Shown here piece after piece: positions 8,725 to 17,102 of a DNA stretch of 64,000 nt. Below the pieces are notes generated by a model, which was not told the origin of the DNA, searched no databases, and was given only the letters and a program-made list of their open reading frames with translations. Origin of the DNA: Caballeronia arvi (GTDB lineage Bacteria > Pseudomonadota > Gammaproteobacteria > Burkholderiales > Burkholderiaceae); assembly GCF_001544695.2 (NCBI RefSeq), contig NZ_FCOM02000015.1:62001-126000 (forward strand). The letters run 5' to 3'. Position 1 is the first letter of the stretch, and each line of letters opens with the position of its first letter. The translations under genes were made by a program, and so were the position numbers.

Positions 8725-9415
8725 GTTTATTGGCGTTGCCCCTCCCCGGGGCGGGGGTAACTTTCTTTGCTGCTGCAAAGAAAGTCACCAAAGAAAGCAG
8801 CTTTTTCGACCCAGAGTGCTTCACACCGGCCGCGGCACAGGCGATTGGCTAAATGGAACCCGGAGTAGCGAGTGCCCTCACAAAACTCGCGGGGCTTGGA
8901 TCGCGCACGGTCTGACACATCGCACCGCTTAACTAACTGGTGCAGCCCCTGCAAGCTCCGGCCCGCTTTGCGGCCGACAGGTCAATCGGGTTTGCGTGCG
9001 CGCCCTTTCTGCTACGCCTCCATTTCAATGCACTCGCCGCTCGCTGGTTTCCCTTGCATACCCTTCGGCAGCGCGTAGCGCTGTGCCGGCGCTATTTTGT
9101 GCTGAACCAGTGTTCTTGAATTTATGGCTTGTCCGACCGTGCGCGGTCCACGCCGCGCGAGTTTTGTGGGAACACTCGCTACTCCGGGTTCCATTCAGCC
9201 CATCGCCTGTGCCGCGGCCATGCGTAAGCTGCTCACTCAACTCAACGCCATGATTCGATGGCAAAGACTGGGATCCGCCAAAAGTTTGATCCCCTCCAAC
9301 TCAGCACTTGACTCTCAATACAGTTGCTTTCTTTGCGTCGACCAGAGTTGGCGCTTTAGCGCTTACTCTGGTCCCGAGCAAAGAAAGTGGCTGCCGCCCT
9401 CATAGGGGCAGTACT
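8725..9415. repeat. Long imperfect inverted repeat (dispersed-type intergenic element)
   Basis: This gene-free stretch between the MFS gene and the GntR gene is a large palindromic structure. The core arms are 8830-8917 and 9130-9217, each 88 bases, and match in inverted orientation at 79 of 88 positions by eye. Outside them, both ends carry a CCCCT...GGGCGG block followed by ACTTTCTTTGCT, again in inverted orientation (left near 8728-8771, right near 9377-9410). The left flank also contains a perfect small hairpin, 8760-8770 against 8775-8785. No transposase or credible ORF is inside. From memory, similar elements recur in Paraburkholderia and relatives. Confidence 0.8.
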
Positions 9416-9566
9416 AATAAACCGACGCGACAGCAAGTTCTACGACCATCGGCACGAGACCGAGTCTCCCCCGAACGATAAAAAACAGGCAATGAACCGC
9501 GCACGCCGCCAAACCAACACTCCCGCATGTCTTAAAATCCCCGCTTGACCCATCAGCGTCCGCTTT

Positions 9567-10313
9567 ATGAACCCGACCTCGGAAGACCGCTGGCGCGACT
9601 TGCGCCCGGACCCGGACAGCGACACTCCGCTCTACCTTCAACTCGCCCGCAAGCTCGCCACCGCGATCCACGACAATCGCTGGAACGCGGGCGAAGCGCT
9701 GCCGTCGGAGCGGGTGCTGTCTGAAGCGCTCGGCGTATCGCGGATCACGTCGAGAAAAGCGATCGCGCTGCTCGTCGAGCAAGGGCTGATTCGCCGCGAG
9801 CAAGGCGCAGGCAGCTTCATCACGCCGCGCTATGAAGATCCGCTCTCGCGTCTGTCGAGCTTCTCCGAAATGCTTCGGCGACGCGGCTTCAGGCCCAGTT
9901 CGAAATGGCTCTCGCGCACCATCGAACCCGCCAATCGCGATGAAGTCATCCAGCTCGGCCTCTCGCCGGCCGCCACCGTCACGCGTCTCAAGCGCCTGCG
10001 CCTCGCCGACGACATCGTGATGGCCGTCGAAAATTCGACCTTTCCCGCGTCGTGCATCCCCGATCCGCAAGCCATCGGCGATTCGCTGTACAGCTATCTC
10101 GATGCGCGCGGGCTGTCCATCGTGCGCGCGCTTCAGCATTTCCGCGCCGTGAACGCGAGCCCGGAAATCGCGCAGCAAATGGGCATCGCGCCGCACGACG
10201 CGCTTCTGCTCATCACGCGCGTCGGCTACACGGCCGATCAGCGTGCGATCGAACTCACCGATACCTACTGTCGCAACGATTACTACGACTTCGTCGCCGA
10301 ACTGCGAAAGTAA
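9567..10313 (+). CDS. GntR-family transcriptional regulator with UTRA domain (HutC/NagR-like)
   Basis: The 248-residue protein has an N-terminal winged helix-turn-helix (about residues 20-90: PLYLQLARKLATAI, LPSERVLSEALGVSRITSRK, LIRREQGAGSFI). The C-terminal UTRA effector domain (about 105-245) ends with LTDTYCRNDYYDFVAELRK, typical of HutC/NagR/DasR-type repressors that sense small sugar or amino acid derivatives. The downstream MFS gene starts only 7 bases after the stop, so the two are probably co-transcribed and the regulator may control that exporter. No amino-sugar or histidine genes are nearby to identify the ligand. Confidence 0.9.
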   Translation: MNPTSEDRWRDLRPDPDSDTPLYLQLARKLATAIHDNRWNAGEALPSERVLSEALGVSRITSRKAIALLVEQGLIRREQGAGSFITPRYEDPLSRLSSFSEMLRRRGFRPSSKWLSRTIEPANRDEVIQLGLSPAATVTRLKRLRLADDIVMAVENSTFPASCIPDPQAIGDSLYSYLDARGLSIVRALQHFRAVNASPEIAQQMGIAPHDALLLITRVGYTADQRAIELTDTYCRNDYYDFVAELRK

Positions 10314-10320
10314 GCCCGAC

Positions 10321-11754
10321 ATGACCGACACCGCCACAGCCCAGCCGTCCGACCGATCGCTCTCCATCATGCTGTGGCTCGTCGCCACGGGCTTCTTCAT
10401 GCAGACGCTCGACTCGACGATCGTGAACACCGCGATTCCCGCGATGGCGCGCAGCCTGGGCGTTGCGCCGCTGCGCATGCAGGGCGTCGTGATCGCCTAC
10501 TCGCTCACGATGGCGATGATGATTCCCGTCTCCGGCTGGCTCGCCGACAAGCTCGGCACGCGGCGCGTGTTCTTCAGCGCGATCCTCGTGTTCACGATCG
10601 GCTCGCTGCTGTGCGCGAACGCCCAGTCGCTGACGGCGCTCGTCGCGTACCGCGTCGTGCAGGGCGTGGGGGGCGCGATGCTGCTGCCGGTCGGGCGCCT
10701 CGCCGTGCTGCGCGTGTTCCCGGCGGAGCGCTATCTCTCGGCGCTCGCGTTCGTCGCCATTCCGGGGCTGATCGGTCCGCTCATCGGACCGACGCTCGGC
10801 GGCTGGCTCGTGCAGATCGCGTCGTGGCACTGGATCTTTCTCATCAACGTGCCGGTGGGCGTGATCGGCTGCATCGCGACGAATCTGTACATGCCCGACA
10901 GCCGCAACCCGGCGACCGCGCGCTTCGATCTCGCAGGCTATCTGCTGCTCGCCGTCGGCATGGTCGCGCTGACGATCTCGCTCGACGGTCTCGCCGATCT
11001 CGGCCTCGCGCACGCGATCGTCATCGTGCTGCTCGTGCTGTCGTTCGGCTGTTTCGTCGCGTATGGCCTGCACGCGACGCGCGCCGCGCAGCCGATCTTC
11101 TCGCTCGATCTCTTCAAGATCCACACGTTCAGCGTCGGGCTGCTCGGCAATCTGTTCGCGCGCATCGGCAGCGGCGCGATGCCTTATCTGATTCCGCTGC
11201 TGCTGCAGGTGAGCCTCGGCTACACGGCGTTTCAGGCCGGCATGATGATGCTGCCCGTCGCGGCGGCGGGCATGGCGTCGAAGCGGCTCGTCACGCGGCT
11301 CATCGAAAAGCATGGTTATCGGCGCGTGCTGGTGGTGAACACCGTGCTCGTCGGTCTGATGATGGCGAGCTTCAGCCTCGCGAGCGCGCATCAGCCGCTA
11401 TGGCTGCGGCTCGTGCAGCTCGCAATCTTCGGCGCCGTCAATTCGATGCAGTTCACCGCGATGAACACGCTCACCCTGAAGGATCTCGGCACCGGCGGCG
11501 CGAGCAGCGGCAACAGCCTGTTTTCGCTCGTGCAGATGTTGTCGATGAGTCTCGGCGTGACCGTCGCCGGCGCGATTCTTTCGACCTTCACCGGACTCCT
11601 GCCGCACGTGACGCCGCAGAATTCGTTGCCCGCGTTCCACGCGACGTTCCTGTGCGTCGGCGTCATCACGGCGGCCACCGCGTGGATCTTCGGTCAGCTC
11701 GCGCCGGAAGTGCGCGCGGCGCGCAGAAAACCCGATCCGTCGGAATCGAACTGA
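10321..11754 (+). CDS. MFS multidrug efflux transporter, DHA2 (EmrB/MdtD-like)
   Basis: The predicted protein has 477 residues and about 13-14 membrane segments. Helix 1 contains the DHA2 signature LDSTIVNTAIPAMARSLG, and the motif A loop reads GWLADKLGTRRVF. Motif C-like glycine/proline sequence follows (FVAIPGLIGPLIGPTLGGWL). The family expels drugs, dyes or organic acids with proton antiport. The start ATG at 10321 lies directly after the GntR gene; the frame upstream of it is the end of that gene in a different frame. The close spacing suggests control by the GntR repressor. Confidence 0.9.
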   Translation: MTDTATAQPSDRSLSIMLWLVATGFFMQTLDSTIVNTAIPAMARSLGVAPLRMQGVVIAYSLTMAMMIPVSGWLADKLGTRRVFFSAILVFTIGSLLCANAQSLTALVAYRVVQGVGGAMLLPVGRLAVLRVFPAERYLSALAFVAIPGLIGPLIGPTLGGWLVQIASWHWIFLINVPVGVIGCIATNLYMPDSRNPATARFDLAGYLLLAVGMVALTISLDGLADLGLAHAIVIVLLVLSFGCFVAYGLHATRAAQPIFSLDLFKIHTFSVGLLGNLFARIGSGAMPYLIPLLLQVSLGYTAFQAGMMMLPVAAAGMASKRLVTRLIEKHGYRRVLVVNTVLVGLMMASFSLASAHQPLWLRLVQLAIFGAVNSMQFTAMNTLTLKDLGTGGASSGNSLFSLVQMLSMSLGVTVAGAILSTFTGLLPHVTPQNSLPAFHATFLCVGVITAATAWIFGQLAPEVRAARRKPDPSESN

Positions 11755-11983
11755 ACGAAATCGCATCGCGCACCGCGCCGGTGCCTGCCCGCACGATTGC
11801 GCGGCGCGCGCTCCCAGGCGTGCGGCACGCGTCGCTCAATCCGCACACGAATGCACGCGACGAACGCGCCGGACACCCGCTCGCGCCGCTTGAATATTGA
11901 ATTTGCACGCTTTTTGCTCAGACGCTCGGGTACCGATCCGGTAAACTATCTCGATAAAGTCACTCGCTCCCAGCATCGACATC

Positions 11984-13255
11984 ATGAGCATGGTTGATCT
12001 CGACCCGCCCCGCTTCCAGCCGCCTCGCCCGATCGCCGGCGACGATGGATCGCGTCGCACCGTGCTGTACGGCGAGTACACCGTTTTCAGCGTGTTTCAG
12101 CCGGTGTTTTCCGTGTCGCATCGGCGCGCGATCGGCTATCACGCGTCCCTGCGCGCCCGCGACGATGCGCACGGTCACGTTGCGTCGCACGAAGTCTTCA
12201 CGCAAGCCGCGCGGCGCGGCGATCTGCTGGAGCTCGGCCGGCTCGCGGAATCGCTGCATCTGGGCAACTTCAATGCGTTCGACAGTCACGACGAATGGCT
12301 CTTTCTGAGCCTGCATCCCGCCGCGCTGATGGACACGAGCTACGGCGATGCGCTGCTCGCGTCGCTGAAGAACATCGGTTTGCCGCCTCAGCGCGTCGTG
12401 CTCGAAGTGCCCGAGCAGGCGGGCGGCGAGACGACGCGCTTTGCCGCGATCGTCGATTCCTTGCGTAAATCTGGCTTTCTGATCGCGCTGGACGGCTTCG
12501 GCGTGAAGCATTCGAATATCGATCGCGTGTGGCATCTTCGGCCCGATATCGTGACGCTCGATCGCTGCATCCTGCAGCAGGCGACGGAGCATTCGCATAT
12601 CGAGCGCGTGTTGCCGCGTCTCGTTTCGCTGCTGCACGAATCGGGGCAGCTCGTTCTGATGGGCGGTCTCGCGACCGAGCGCGACGCGCTGATCGCGCTC
12701 GAATGCAACGTCGACTTCGTGCAGGGCGCCTATTTCGCCCAGCCGAGCGTGGAGGCCGTGCATAGCGAGGTCGCGGCCGGCGTGATGGATGCGCTGTCGG
12801 CGGCATCGCGCGAACGCGTTGCGGCGCGCGAGCGGGCGCAGTCCACGCGGCTCGAACCGTACGTGAGCGGGCTGGAGCGGGCGGCGGTCAAGCTGATGGA
12901 AGGCGAAGCGCTCACTGCCGCGACGAGCGAGCTGCTGCAACTCGCCGATACCGCGCGCTGCTTTCTGCTCGATGAGTCCGGTCGGCAGATCGGCGACAAC
13001 GTCGTGCCGGTGGTGCACACGTCGCAGCGTGCCAAGCGCTTCAGCCCGCTCCTGCATTCCGAAGGCGCGAGCTGGGAACGCCGCCCCTACTTCATCGAGG
13101 CGCTGCGCGCGCCGGGCCGCGTGCATCTGACGGCGCCGTATCTGTCGATCAACGAGGCGCACCTGTGCGTGACGGCGTCGATCGCAGCGCAGACGCCGTA
13201 TGGTTTGCAGGTGCTGTGCGTCGACATCAACTGGGAAGCGGCGAAGCGTCGATAG
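11984..13255 (+). CDS. EAL-domain protein with degenerate catalytic motifs and C-terminal sensor-like domain
   Basis: Residues about 30-265 follow the fold of a c-di-GMP phosphodiesterase EAL domain, but key residues are replaced. The EAL signature is HAS (53-55) within YHASLRA. The metal-binding Asn strand reads FLSLHP, the DD pair is DG (170-171 in LDGFGV), the catalytic Lys strand reads DIVTLDR, and the late Glu position reads GGLATE. E141 in LEVPE and QGAYFAQP are kept. The protein is therefore probably a catalytically inactive receptor or scaffold. The last about 150 residues resemble the PAS/cache-like C-terminal domain of YkuI-type proteins (YFIEALRAPGRVHLTAPYLS). ATGs at 11984 and 11990 are both possible starts. 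Confidence 0.85.
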   Translation: MSMVDLDPPRFQPPRPIAGDDGSRRTVLYGEYTVFSVFQPVFSVSHRRAIGYHASLRARDDAHGHVASHEVFTQAARRGDLLELGRLAESLHLGNFNAFDSHDEWLFLSLHPAALMDTSYGDALLASLKNIGLPPQRVVLEVPEQAGGETTRFAAIVDSLRKSGFLIALDGFGVKHSNIDRVWHLRPDIVTLDRCILQQATEHSHIERVLPRLVSLLHESGQLVLMGGLATERDALIALECNVDFVQGAYFAQPSVEAVHSEVAAGVMDALSAASRERVAARERAQSTRLEPYVSGLERAAVKLMEGEALTAATSELLQLADTARCFLLDESGRQIGDNVVPVVHTSQRAKRFSPLLHSEGASWERRPYFIEALRAPGRVHLTAPYLSINEAHLCVTASIAAQTPYGLQVLCVDINWEAAKRR

Positions 13256-13259
13256 ATTC

Positions 13260-13412
13260 TTATGAGCCGTTGTTGGAATCGGGCCGCAGAAGGTCGAAGC
13301 CCGCGAGCGCGATAACGCCGGAAAGCGCGATGAGCGCGACGGAATGACGGCCGAAATACAGCAATGCCGCGGCTGACCAGGCCGAGAGGCAGAGGAAGGC
13401 GAAGCGTTTCAT
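13260..13412 (-). CDS. Small hydrophobic membrane protein (50 residues)
   Basis: A short frame starting MKRFAFLCLSAWSAAALLYFG encodes two adjacent hydrophobic stretches (about residues 4-20 and 23-40) and a polar C-terminus (LRPDSNNGS). GGAAG lies 7 bases upstream of the ATG at 13412, which favours this start over the ATG 11 codons upstream. Two short helices suggest an inner-membrane hairpin protein. I do not recognise a family. It is convergent with the EAL gene, and its stop is 5 bases from that gene's stop. Confidence 0.6.
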   Translation of the reverse strand: MKRFAFLCLSAWSAAALLYFGRHSVALIALSGVIALAGFDLLRPDSNNGS

Positions 13413-13534
13413 GATGGACTTCCAATGCGGAGAGCCTTGCGGCACTGACTTATTCTAGGCTGGCGTCCCGAATGGCGCAGCGACGAGCGTGCTGTCGAAA
13501 CTTCTGAATCTTCCGATGCAACGGGCGGCTCGCG

Positions 13535-13563
13535 TTGACCGTCGATATCAGCTTTCCTATAAT
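13535..13563 (+). promoter_or_regulatory. Strong sigma70-type promoter for the candidate small RNA
   Basis: TTGACC (13535-13540), a 17-base spacer and TATAAT (13558-13563) form a near-consensus promoter, one of the best in the window. No coding frame begins in its downstream transcript before the terminator at 13705-13734, so it appears to drive a non-coding RNA. Confidence 0.8.
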
Positions 13564-13569
13564 CTCGAC

Positions 13570-13734
13570 GTCGCGATGCGCTGATTTCGCGTCGATAGAA
13601 AAACTACGTACGAGCGGGTGAGGAAAACGTAGCGCCGCCCGGGCAATCGGGTCCCACCTGGAGTGGGAGTTTCACCGAAAGGTGGATAGAGAATCCCGCA
13701 CGCGACGGCCGCCAATTGGCGGCCGTTTGTCTTT
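13570..13734 (+). ncRNA. Candidate structured small RNA, about 165 nt
   Basis: This is a transcription unit bounded by a near-consensus promoter and an intrinsic terminator, with no convincing ORF. Visible helices are CTACGT with ACGTAG (13604-13609 / 13627-13632), CCCG(GGCAAT)CGGG near 13638-13651, TCCCAC(CTGGA)GTGGGA at 13652-13668, CACC(GAAA)GGTG with a GNRA loop at 13673-13684, and an enclosing GCGGG...CCCGC pairing near 13613-13617 and 13694-13698. I do not recognise a known riboswitch or housekeeping RNA (not tmRNA, SRP RNA or RNase P). The following gene is on the opposite strand, so it is not a leader. Exact ends are inferred. Confidence 0.6.
13705..13734 (+). terminator. Intrinsic terminator of the small RNA
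   Basis: A perfect 9-bp stem ACGGCCGCC/GGCGGCCGT (13705-13713 and 13718-13726) with an AATT loop is followed by the T-rich run TTGTCTTT. Confidence 0.85.
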
Positions 13735-13739
13735 CTGAA

Positions 13740-14324
13740 CTACGGACGAATCTTTCTTCGCTCCATCGCCGCTAGCAGAATGCTTCGAAGCGTTACCTTC
13801 TTCGCGGCAAGCTGGCGCTTCGAAAGTCCGCCCTCAAGAATGTATGCCGACTGTACTTGCAGAATAAGTCGGCGCTTGCGAGCCTTCGCTTTCGACACTT
13901 CGAAAAATACCGCATAAACGGATGACAGACCAAGATGGTCCATTGTCTCGACCGTAACGAAATTCGGCTGCCGCTCGTCAGCCAAAGTGATTCGGCGGGT
14001 GGCCAGTGTCGACATAAGGTCTCGCAACAGCCGCCGCGACGTTTGATAGCGATCCTGACATAGCACCCGCTTTTCTCGACCATCGTCATAGATCTCCGAG
14101 GGCGAAATTTCTGAACGAGGCCGGCCGTCTCGCGCAAAGCTGCGAGTAAAGCAATGACAAGAAAAAAAGACGACCACCGTGACGAGATAATCCGGCTCGA
14201 GCTCAAATGGAAACGTGAATGGATCGAGATGAGCCAGATCCCATACCTGGCCGTCGACGATTAGCGATCCGAACGATCTGACTCGAAAGGAGATGTCATT
14301 GATATCTGATGCAAGGGTGAGCAT
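13740..14324 (-). CDS. Hypothetical protein, lower-GC orphan gene
   Basis: The 194-residue frame starts MLTLASDINDISFRVRSF and ends AAMERRKIRP. I do not recognise a family. Visible features are a CHC pair (FFSCHCFTRSF) around residue 55, an acidic/aromatic N-terminal half, and a basic C-terminal half (KAKARKRRLILQVQSAYIL). Its base and codon composition is visibly poorer in G and C than its neighbours, suggesting acquisition by transfer. It is a single gene between the candidate small RNA and sodB, convergent with the former. A possible -10 TAGAAT lies upstream of the start on the minus strand; no good ribosome-binding site is visible. Confidence 0.6.
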   Translation of the reverse strand: MLTLASDINDISFRVRSFGSLIVDGQVWDLAHLDPFTFPFELEPDYLVTVVVFFSCHCFTRSFARDGRPRSEISPSEIYDDGREKRVLCQDRYQTSRRLLRDLMSTLATRRITLADERQPNFVTVETMDHLGLSSVYAVFFEVSKAKARKRRLILQVQSAYILEGGLSKRQLAAKKVTLRSILLAAMERRKIRP

Positions 14325-14406
14325 CGGGCGCGGAACGAATAAAAACGCTCACATTCTATCCACGCGATGGCCGTTCAGATACGCGACTTCCTCCGAACCT
14401 TGCCAC

Positions 14407-14445
14407 AAAAAAACCAAGCCGCATCGACCAAGGTCGATGCGGCTT
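14407..14445 (-). terminator. Intrinsic terminator downstream of sodB
   Basis: A perfect 14-bp stem (14416-14429 with 14432-14445) and a two-base loop are followed, on the minus strand, by a run of seven T (14407-14413). It lies 40 bases beyond the sodB stop. Confidence 0.88.
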
Positions 14446-14484
14446 CCGATCTTCAAGCGAAGGTCGCCTGGACCTTCCGCAGTA

Positions 14485-15066
14485 TTACGCGCCGAAATTC
14501 TTCGCCGCGAAATCCCAGTTCACGATATTCCAGTAAGCCTCGATGAACTTCGGACGCGCATTGCGATAGTCGATGTAATACGCATGCTCCCACACGTCGA
14601 TGGTCACGAGCGCCTTCGCGTCGGTCGTGAGCGGCGTGGCGGCGTTGCTCGTCGACACGATGTCCACGGTGCCGTCGGTCTTCTTCACGAGCCACGTCCA
14701 GCCCGAGCCGAACGTACCGGTCGCGACCTTCGCGAACTCTTCCTTGAACTTGTCGAACGAGCCGTACTTTGCGTTGATGGCGTCAGCCAGCGCGCCGGTC
14801 GGAGCGCCGCCGCCCTTCGGCGACAGGCTGTTCCAGAAGAACGTGTGATTCCAGACTTGCGCCGAGTTGTTGAACACGCCGCCCGACGACTTCTTCACGA
14901 TCTCTTCGAGAGTCAGGTTCTCGAATTCCGTGCCCGGGATCAGCTTGTTGAGGTTGGTCACATAGGTCTGGTGATGCTTGCCATAGTGATACTCGAGCGT
15001 TTCTTCCGACATGTGCGGAGCGAGCGCGTTCTTGTCGAACGGCAGCGGCGGGAGCGTATGTTCCAT
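14485..15066 (-). CDS. sodB: Superoxide dismutase, Fe type
   Basis: This 193-residue cytoplasmic enzyme dismutates superoxide. The N-terminus HTLPPLPFDKNALAPHMS and the early motif LEYHYGKHHQTYV carry metal and active-site His residues. NHTFFWNSLSP provides the second His, and DVWEHAYYIDYRNARP supplies the Asp and His ligands. The FNNSAQVWNHTFFW and GSGWTWLV segments fit the Fe-dependent SodB type. The start is the ATG at 15066 with AGGAAG upstream. It is a single-gene unit with its own promoter and terminator. Confidence 0.97.
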   Translation of the reverse strand: MEHTLPPLPFDKNALAPHMSEETLEYHYGKHHQTYVTNLNKLIPGTEFENLTLEEIVKKSSGGVFNNSAQVWNHTFFWNSLSPKGGGAPTGALADAINAKYGSFDKFKEEFAKVATGTFGSGWTWLVKKTDGTVDIVSTSNAATPLTTDAKALVTIDVWEHAYYIDYRNARPKFIEAYWNIVNWDFAAKNFGA

Positions 15067-15129
15067 GATGCGAGCTTCCTTTCTATGTGGTTTGTGGGGG
15101 ACTGTGAGGAATGATGCAGTGGAGCATGG

Positions 15130-15158
15130 ATTGTAGGCGAGTTGGGATAACCCGGCAA
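15130..15158 (-). promoter_or_regulatory. Probable sodB promoter
   Basis: On the minus strand TTGCCG (15158-15153), a 17-base spacer and TACAAT (15135-15130) make a plausible sigma70 promoter about 65 bases upstream of the sodB start. Confidence 0.6.
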
Positions 15159-15263
15159 ACCGTGTGCCCTTTATGAGGAAGATCGCTTTCGATTCGATTC
15201 GGGCGGCGTAAAAAGTGCTCCGGCGCGCACGTCGGCCCACGTCAAATGTACGCCGCTCCACGC

Positions 15264-16640
15264 TCAGAATTCGTCTGACAGGCGCGCCTGGACATCGGCA
15301 AGAATCACGTCCGCCGATCCTTCCGCGAGATGAACCGTCAGCGGCCGCTTCGGTTTGAGCGCATTCGGCGCACGCAACGCGCGGCCCGACTGCGCGTCGA
15401 TCAGCGCGGCATAACCGCGTTCGAGTGTGCGCTGCGGGCTCAGCACCTGCAAGCGCGCCGCCAGTTCCGAAACGCACGCCTTCTCGCGCTCCGCACGTCG
15501 CTCGTACGCCCTCCCGATGCGCTGCGCGAGCCGCAACATATGCTCGCGCCCTGCCGCGACGTCCGGACGTCTGCGCTGCCAGCGGAAATGCACCAGCGCG
15601 AAATGCGCGCGCGCATCACGCACGGGCCGCGCGCCCGCTGCGACGAGACGGCCCGCCAGCTGACGCAGATGCGCCCGCTGCCGCGCGAGCCGCTCGGCGG
15701 GACTCACGAGCCTGCGCGCGAGCCAGTCGAGTTGCTGCTCGCGGCGCTCCATCGTCCGGCCGAAAGCGCGCGCGAGCGCCGCATGCCGATGATCGAGTTC
15801 ACGCAACAGCAGCACGCGCTGCGGGCTCACGAGTTCGGCGGCGGCGGTCGGCGTCGGCGCGCGCACGTCGGCGGCGAAATCGGCGATGGTGAAATCCGTT
15901 TCGTGCCCTACACCGCTCACGACCGGCAGCGCACTCGCCGCGATCGCGCGGGCGAGCACTTCCTCGTTGAACGCCCACAAGTCTTCGATCGACCCGCCGC
16001 CGCGGCACACGATCAGCACATCGAGCCTGTCGACTTCGCGGCGCGCATTCGCCGCTTCGACCATCTCGGCGAGCTTTAAGCCCACGCCCGCGCCTTGCAC
16101 CGGCGCCGGATACACGACGACGGGCACATGCGGCGCACGGCGCGCGAGCGTCGTGAGCACATCGCGCAGCGCGGCCGCCTGCAACGACGTCACGATGCCG
16201 ATGCCACGCGGATGCCCCGGCAACGCGCGCTTCCTCTCCGCCGCGAACAGCCCTTCGCTTTCGAGCTGAGCCTTCAGGCGCAGGAACGCTTCGTAGAGTC
16301 TGCCCTGCCCGGTGCGGCGCACCGCTTCCACGTTCAGTTGCAACTCGCCGCGCGGCTCGTACATCGTGACGAGCGCGCGCACTTCGATCTTGTCGCCTTC
16401 GCGCGGCATGAATTCCGCGTACTGCGCGCGGCCCCGGAACATCACGCAGCGCATCTGCGCGCCCGCATCCTTGATCGAAAAATACCAATGACCGCTTGCC
16501 GCGCGCGTGAAGTTCGATACCTCACCCGACACCCAGACGAGCGGAAACGACCGTTCGAGCATCGAACTGATCGCGCGGTTGAGCACGGAAACGGGGATGA
16601 CGGCGTCGCCGCTTTGGGATGGCAGGGTGTCGGGAGTCAT
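15264..16640 (-). CDS. xseA: Exodeoxyribonuclease VII large subunit
   Basis: The 458-residue protein is the usual size. It has an N-terminal OB-fold DNA-binding domain (IPVSVLNRAISSMLERSF, GEVSNFTRAASGHWYFSIKD). The catalytic domain carries the conserved RGGGSIEDLWAFNEE and SGVGHETDFTIADFAADVRA motifs, and a coiled-coil region leads to the C-terminus. With XseB it degrades single-stranded DNA in mismatch repair and recombination; xseB is not in this window. The start is MTPDTLPSQ at 16640; the longer frame is shadow. It stands upstream of and co-directional with sodB, 197 bases apart. Confidence 0.96.
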   Translation of the reverse strand: MTPDTLPSQSGDAVIPVSVLNRAISSMLERSFPLVWVSGEVSNFTRAASGHWYFSIKDAGAQMRCVMFRGRAQYAEFMPREGDKIEVRALVTMYEPRGELQLNVEAVRRTGQGRLYEAFLRLKAQLESEGLFAAERKRALPGHPRGIGIVTSLQAAALRDVLTTLARRAPHVPVVVYPAPVQGAGVGLKLAEMVEAANARREVDRLDVLIVCRGGGSIEDLWAFNEEVLARAIAASALPVVSGVGHETDFTIADFAADVRAPTPTAAAELVSPQRVLLLRELDHRHAALARAFGRTMERREQQLDWLARRLVSPAERLARQRAHLRQLAGRLVAAGARPVRDARAHFALVHFRWQRRRPDVAAGREHMLRLAQRIGRAYERRAEREKACVSELAARLQVLSPQRTLERGYAALIDAQSGRALRAPNALKPKRPLTVHLAEGSADVILADVQARLSDEF

Positions 16641-17102
16641 GGCTCGAACGAAGAAAAGCTGGCGATGCGGCCGCCTGCCTGATGGGCAAACGCACCTTGG
16701 CGCGGTGCGCAAGTGTAACAAGTGTCCACACAGAAAGACTTACCGTCGTGCGCCTGGCAGCGTCGCCGGAAGCCCGACACTTCGTGCTAACCAACTGATT
16801 TTGCTGGATTAAAATTCGCTGACGAGTGTAAGCCCCGGAGCAACTCTTTCCTGAGGCGGTTTTCCGGTGTGCGGGCCGCAAGTTCTTCACAGAGTTATCC
16901 ACAGGCGTCCTGCACGCACCGCCGACTGGCGCACACGGCGCTCGCGCGCTAGAGTGCCGGGTTCGAGTAACGGCCCGCGCGGCCCGTCAGCCGCGTTTCG
17001 CCGCGAAACCGTTCAACGCCAACCGACATCACGAGGAGCTGCCGTTGCACGTCACGCCACGTCCGACTTCCTTCCCGACAGCGTCCCGCGCGAAGGCGGT
17101 CC
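16641..17102. promoter_or_regulatory. Divergent intergenic region between xseA and lpxK
   Basis: This is 462 bases without a credible gene. It must contain the divergent promoters. A perfect consensus DnaA-box sequence TTATCCACA occurs at 16895-16903, and an AT-rich patch at about 16795-16820 (GATTTTGCTGGATTAAAATTC) may include a promoter. No repeats or riboswitch were recognised. Confidence 0.45.

Noticed and set aside
8872..9405. Short ORFs within the inverted repeat
   Set aside because: They lie within palindromic repeat arms, lack ribosome-binding sites and have no protein-like pattern.
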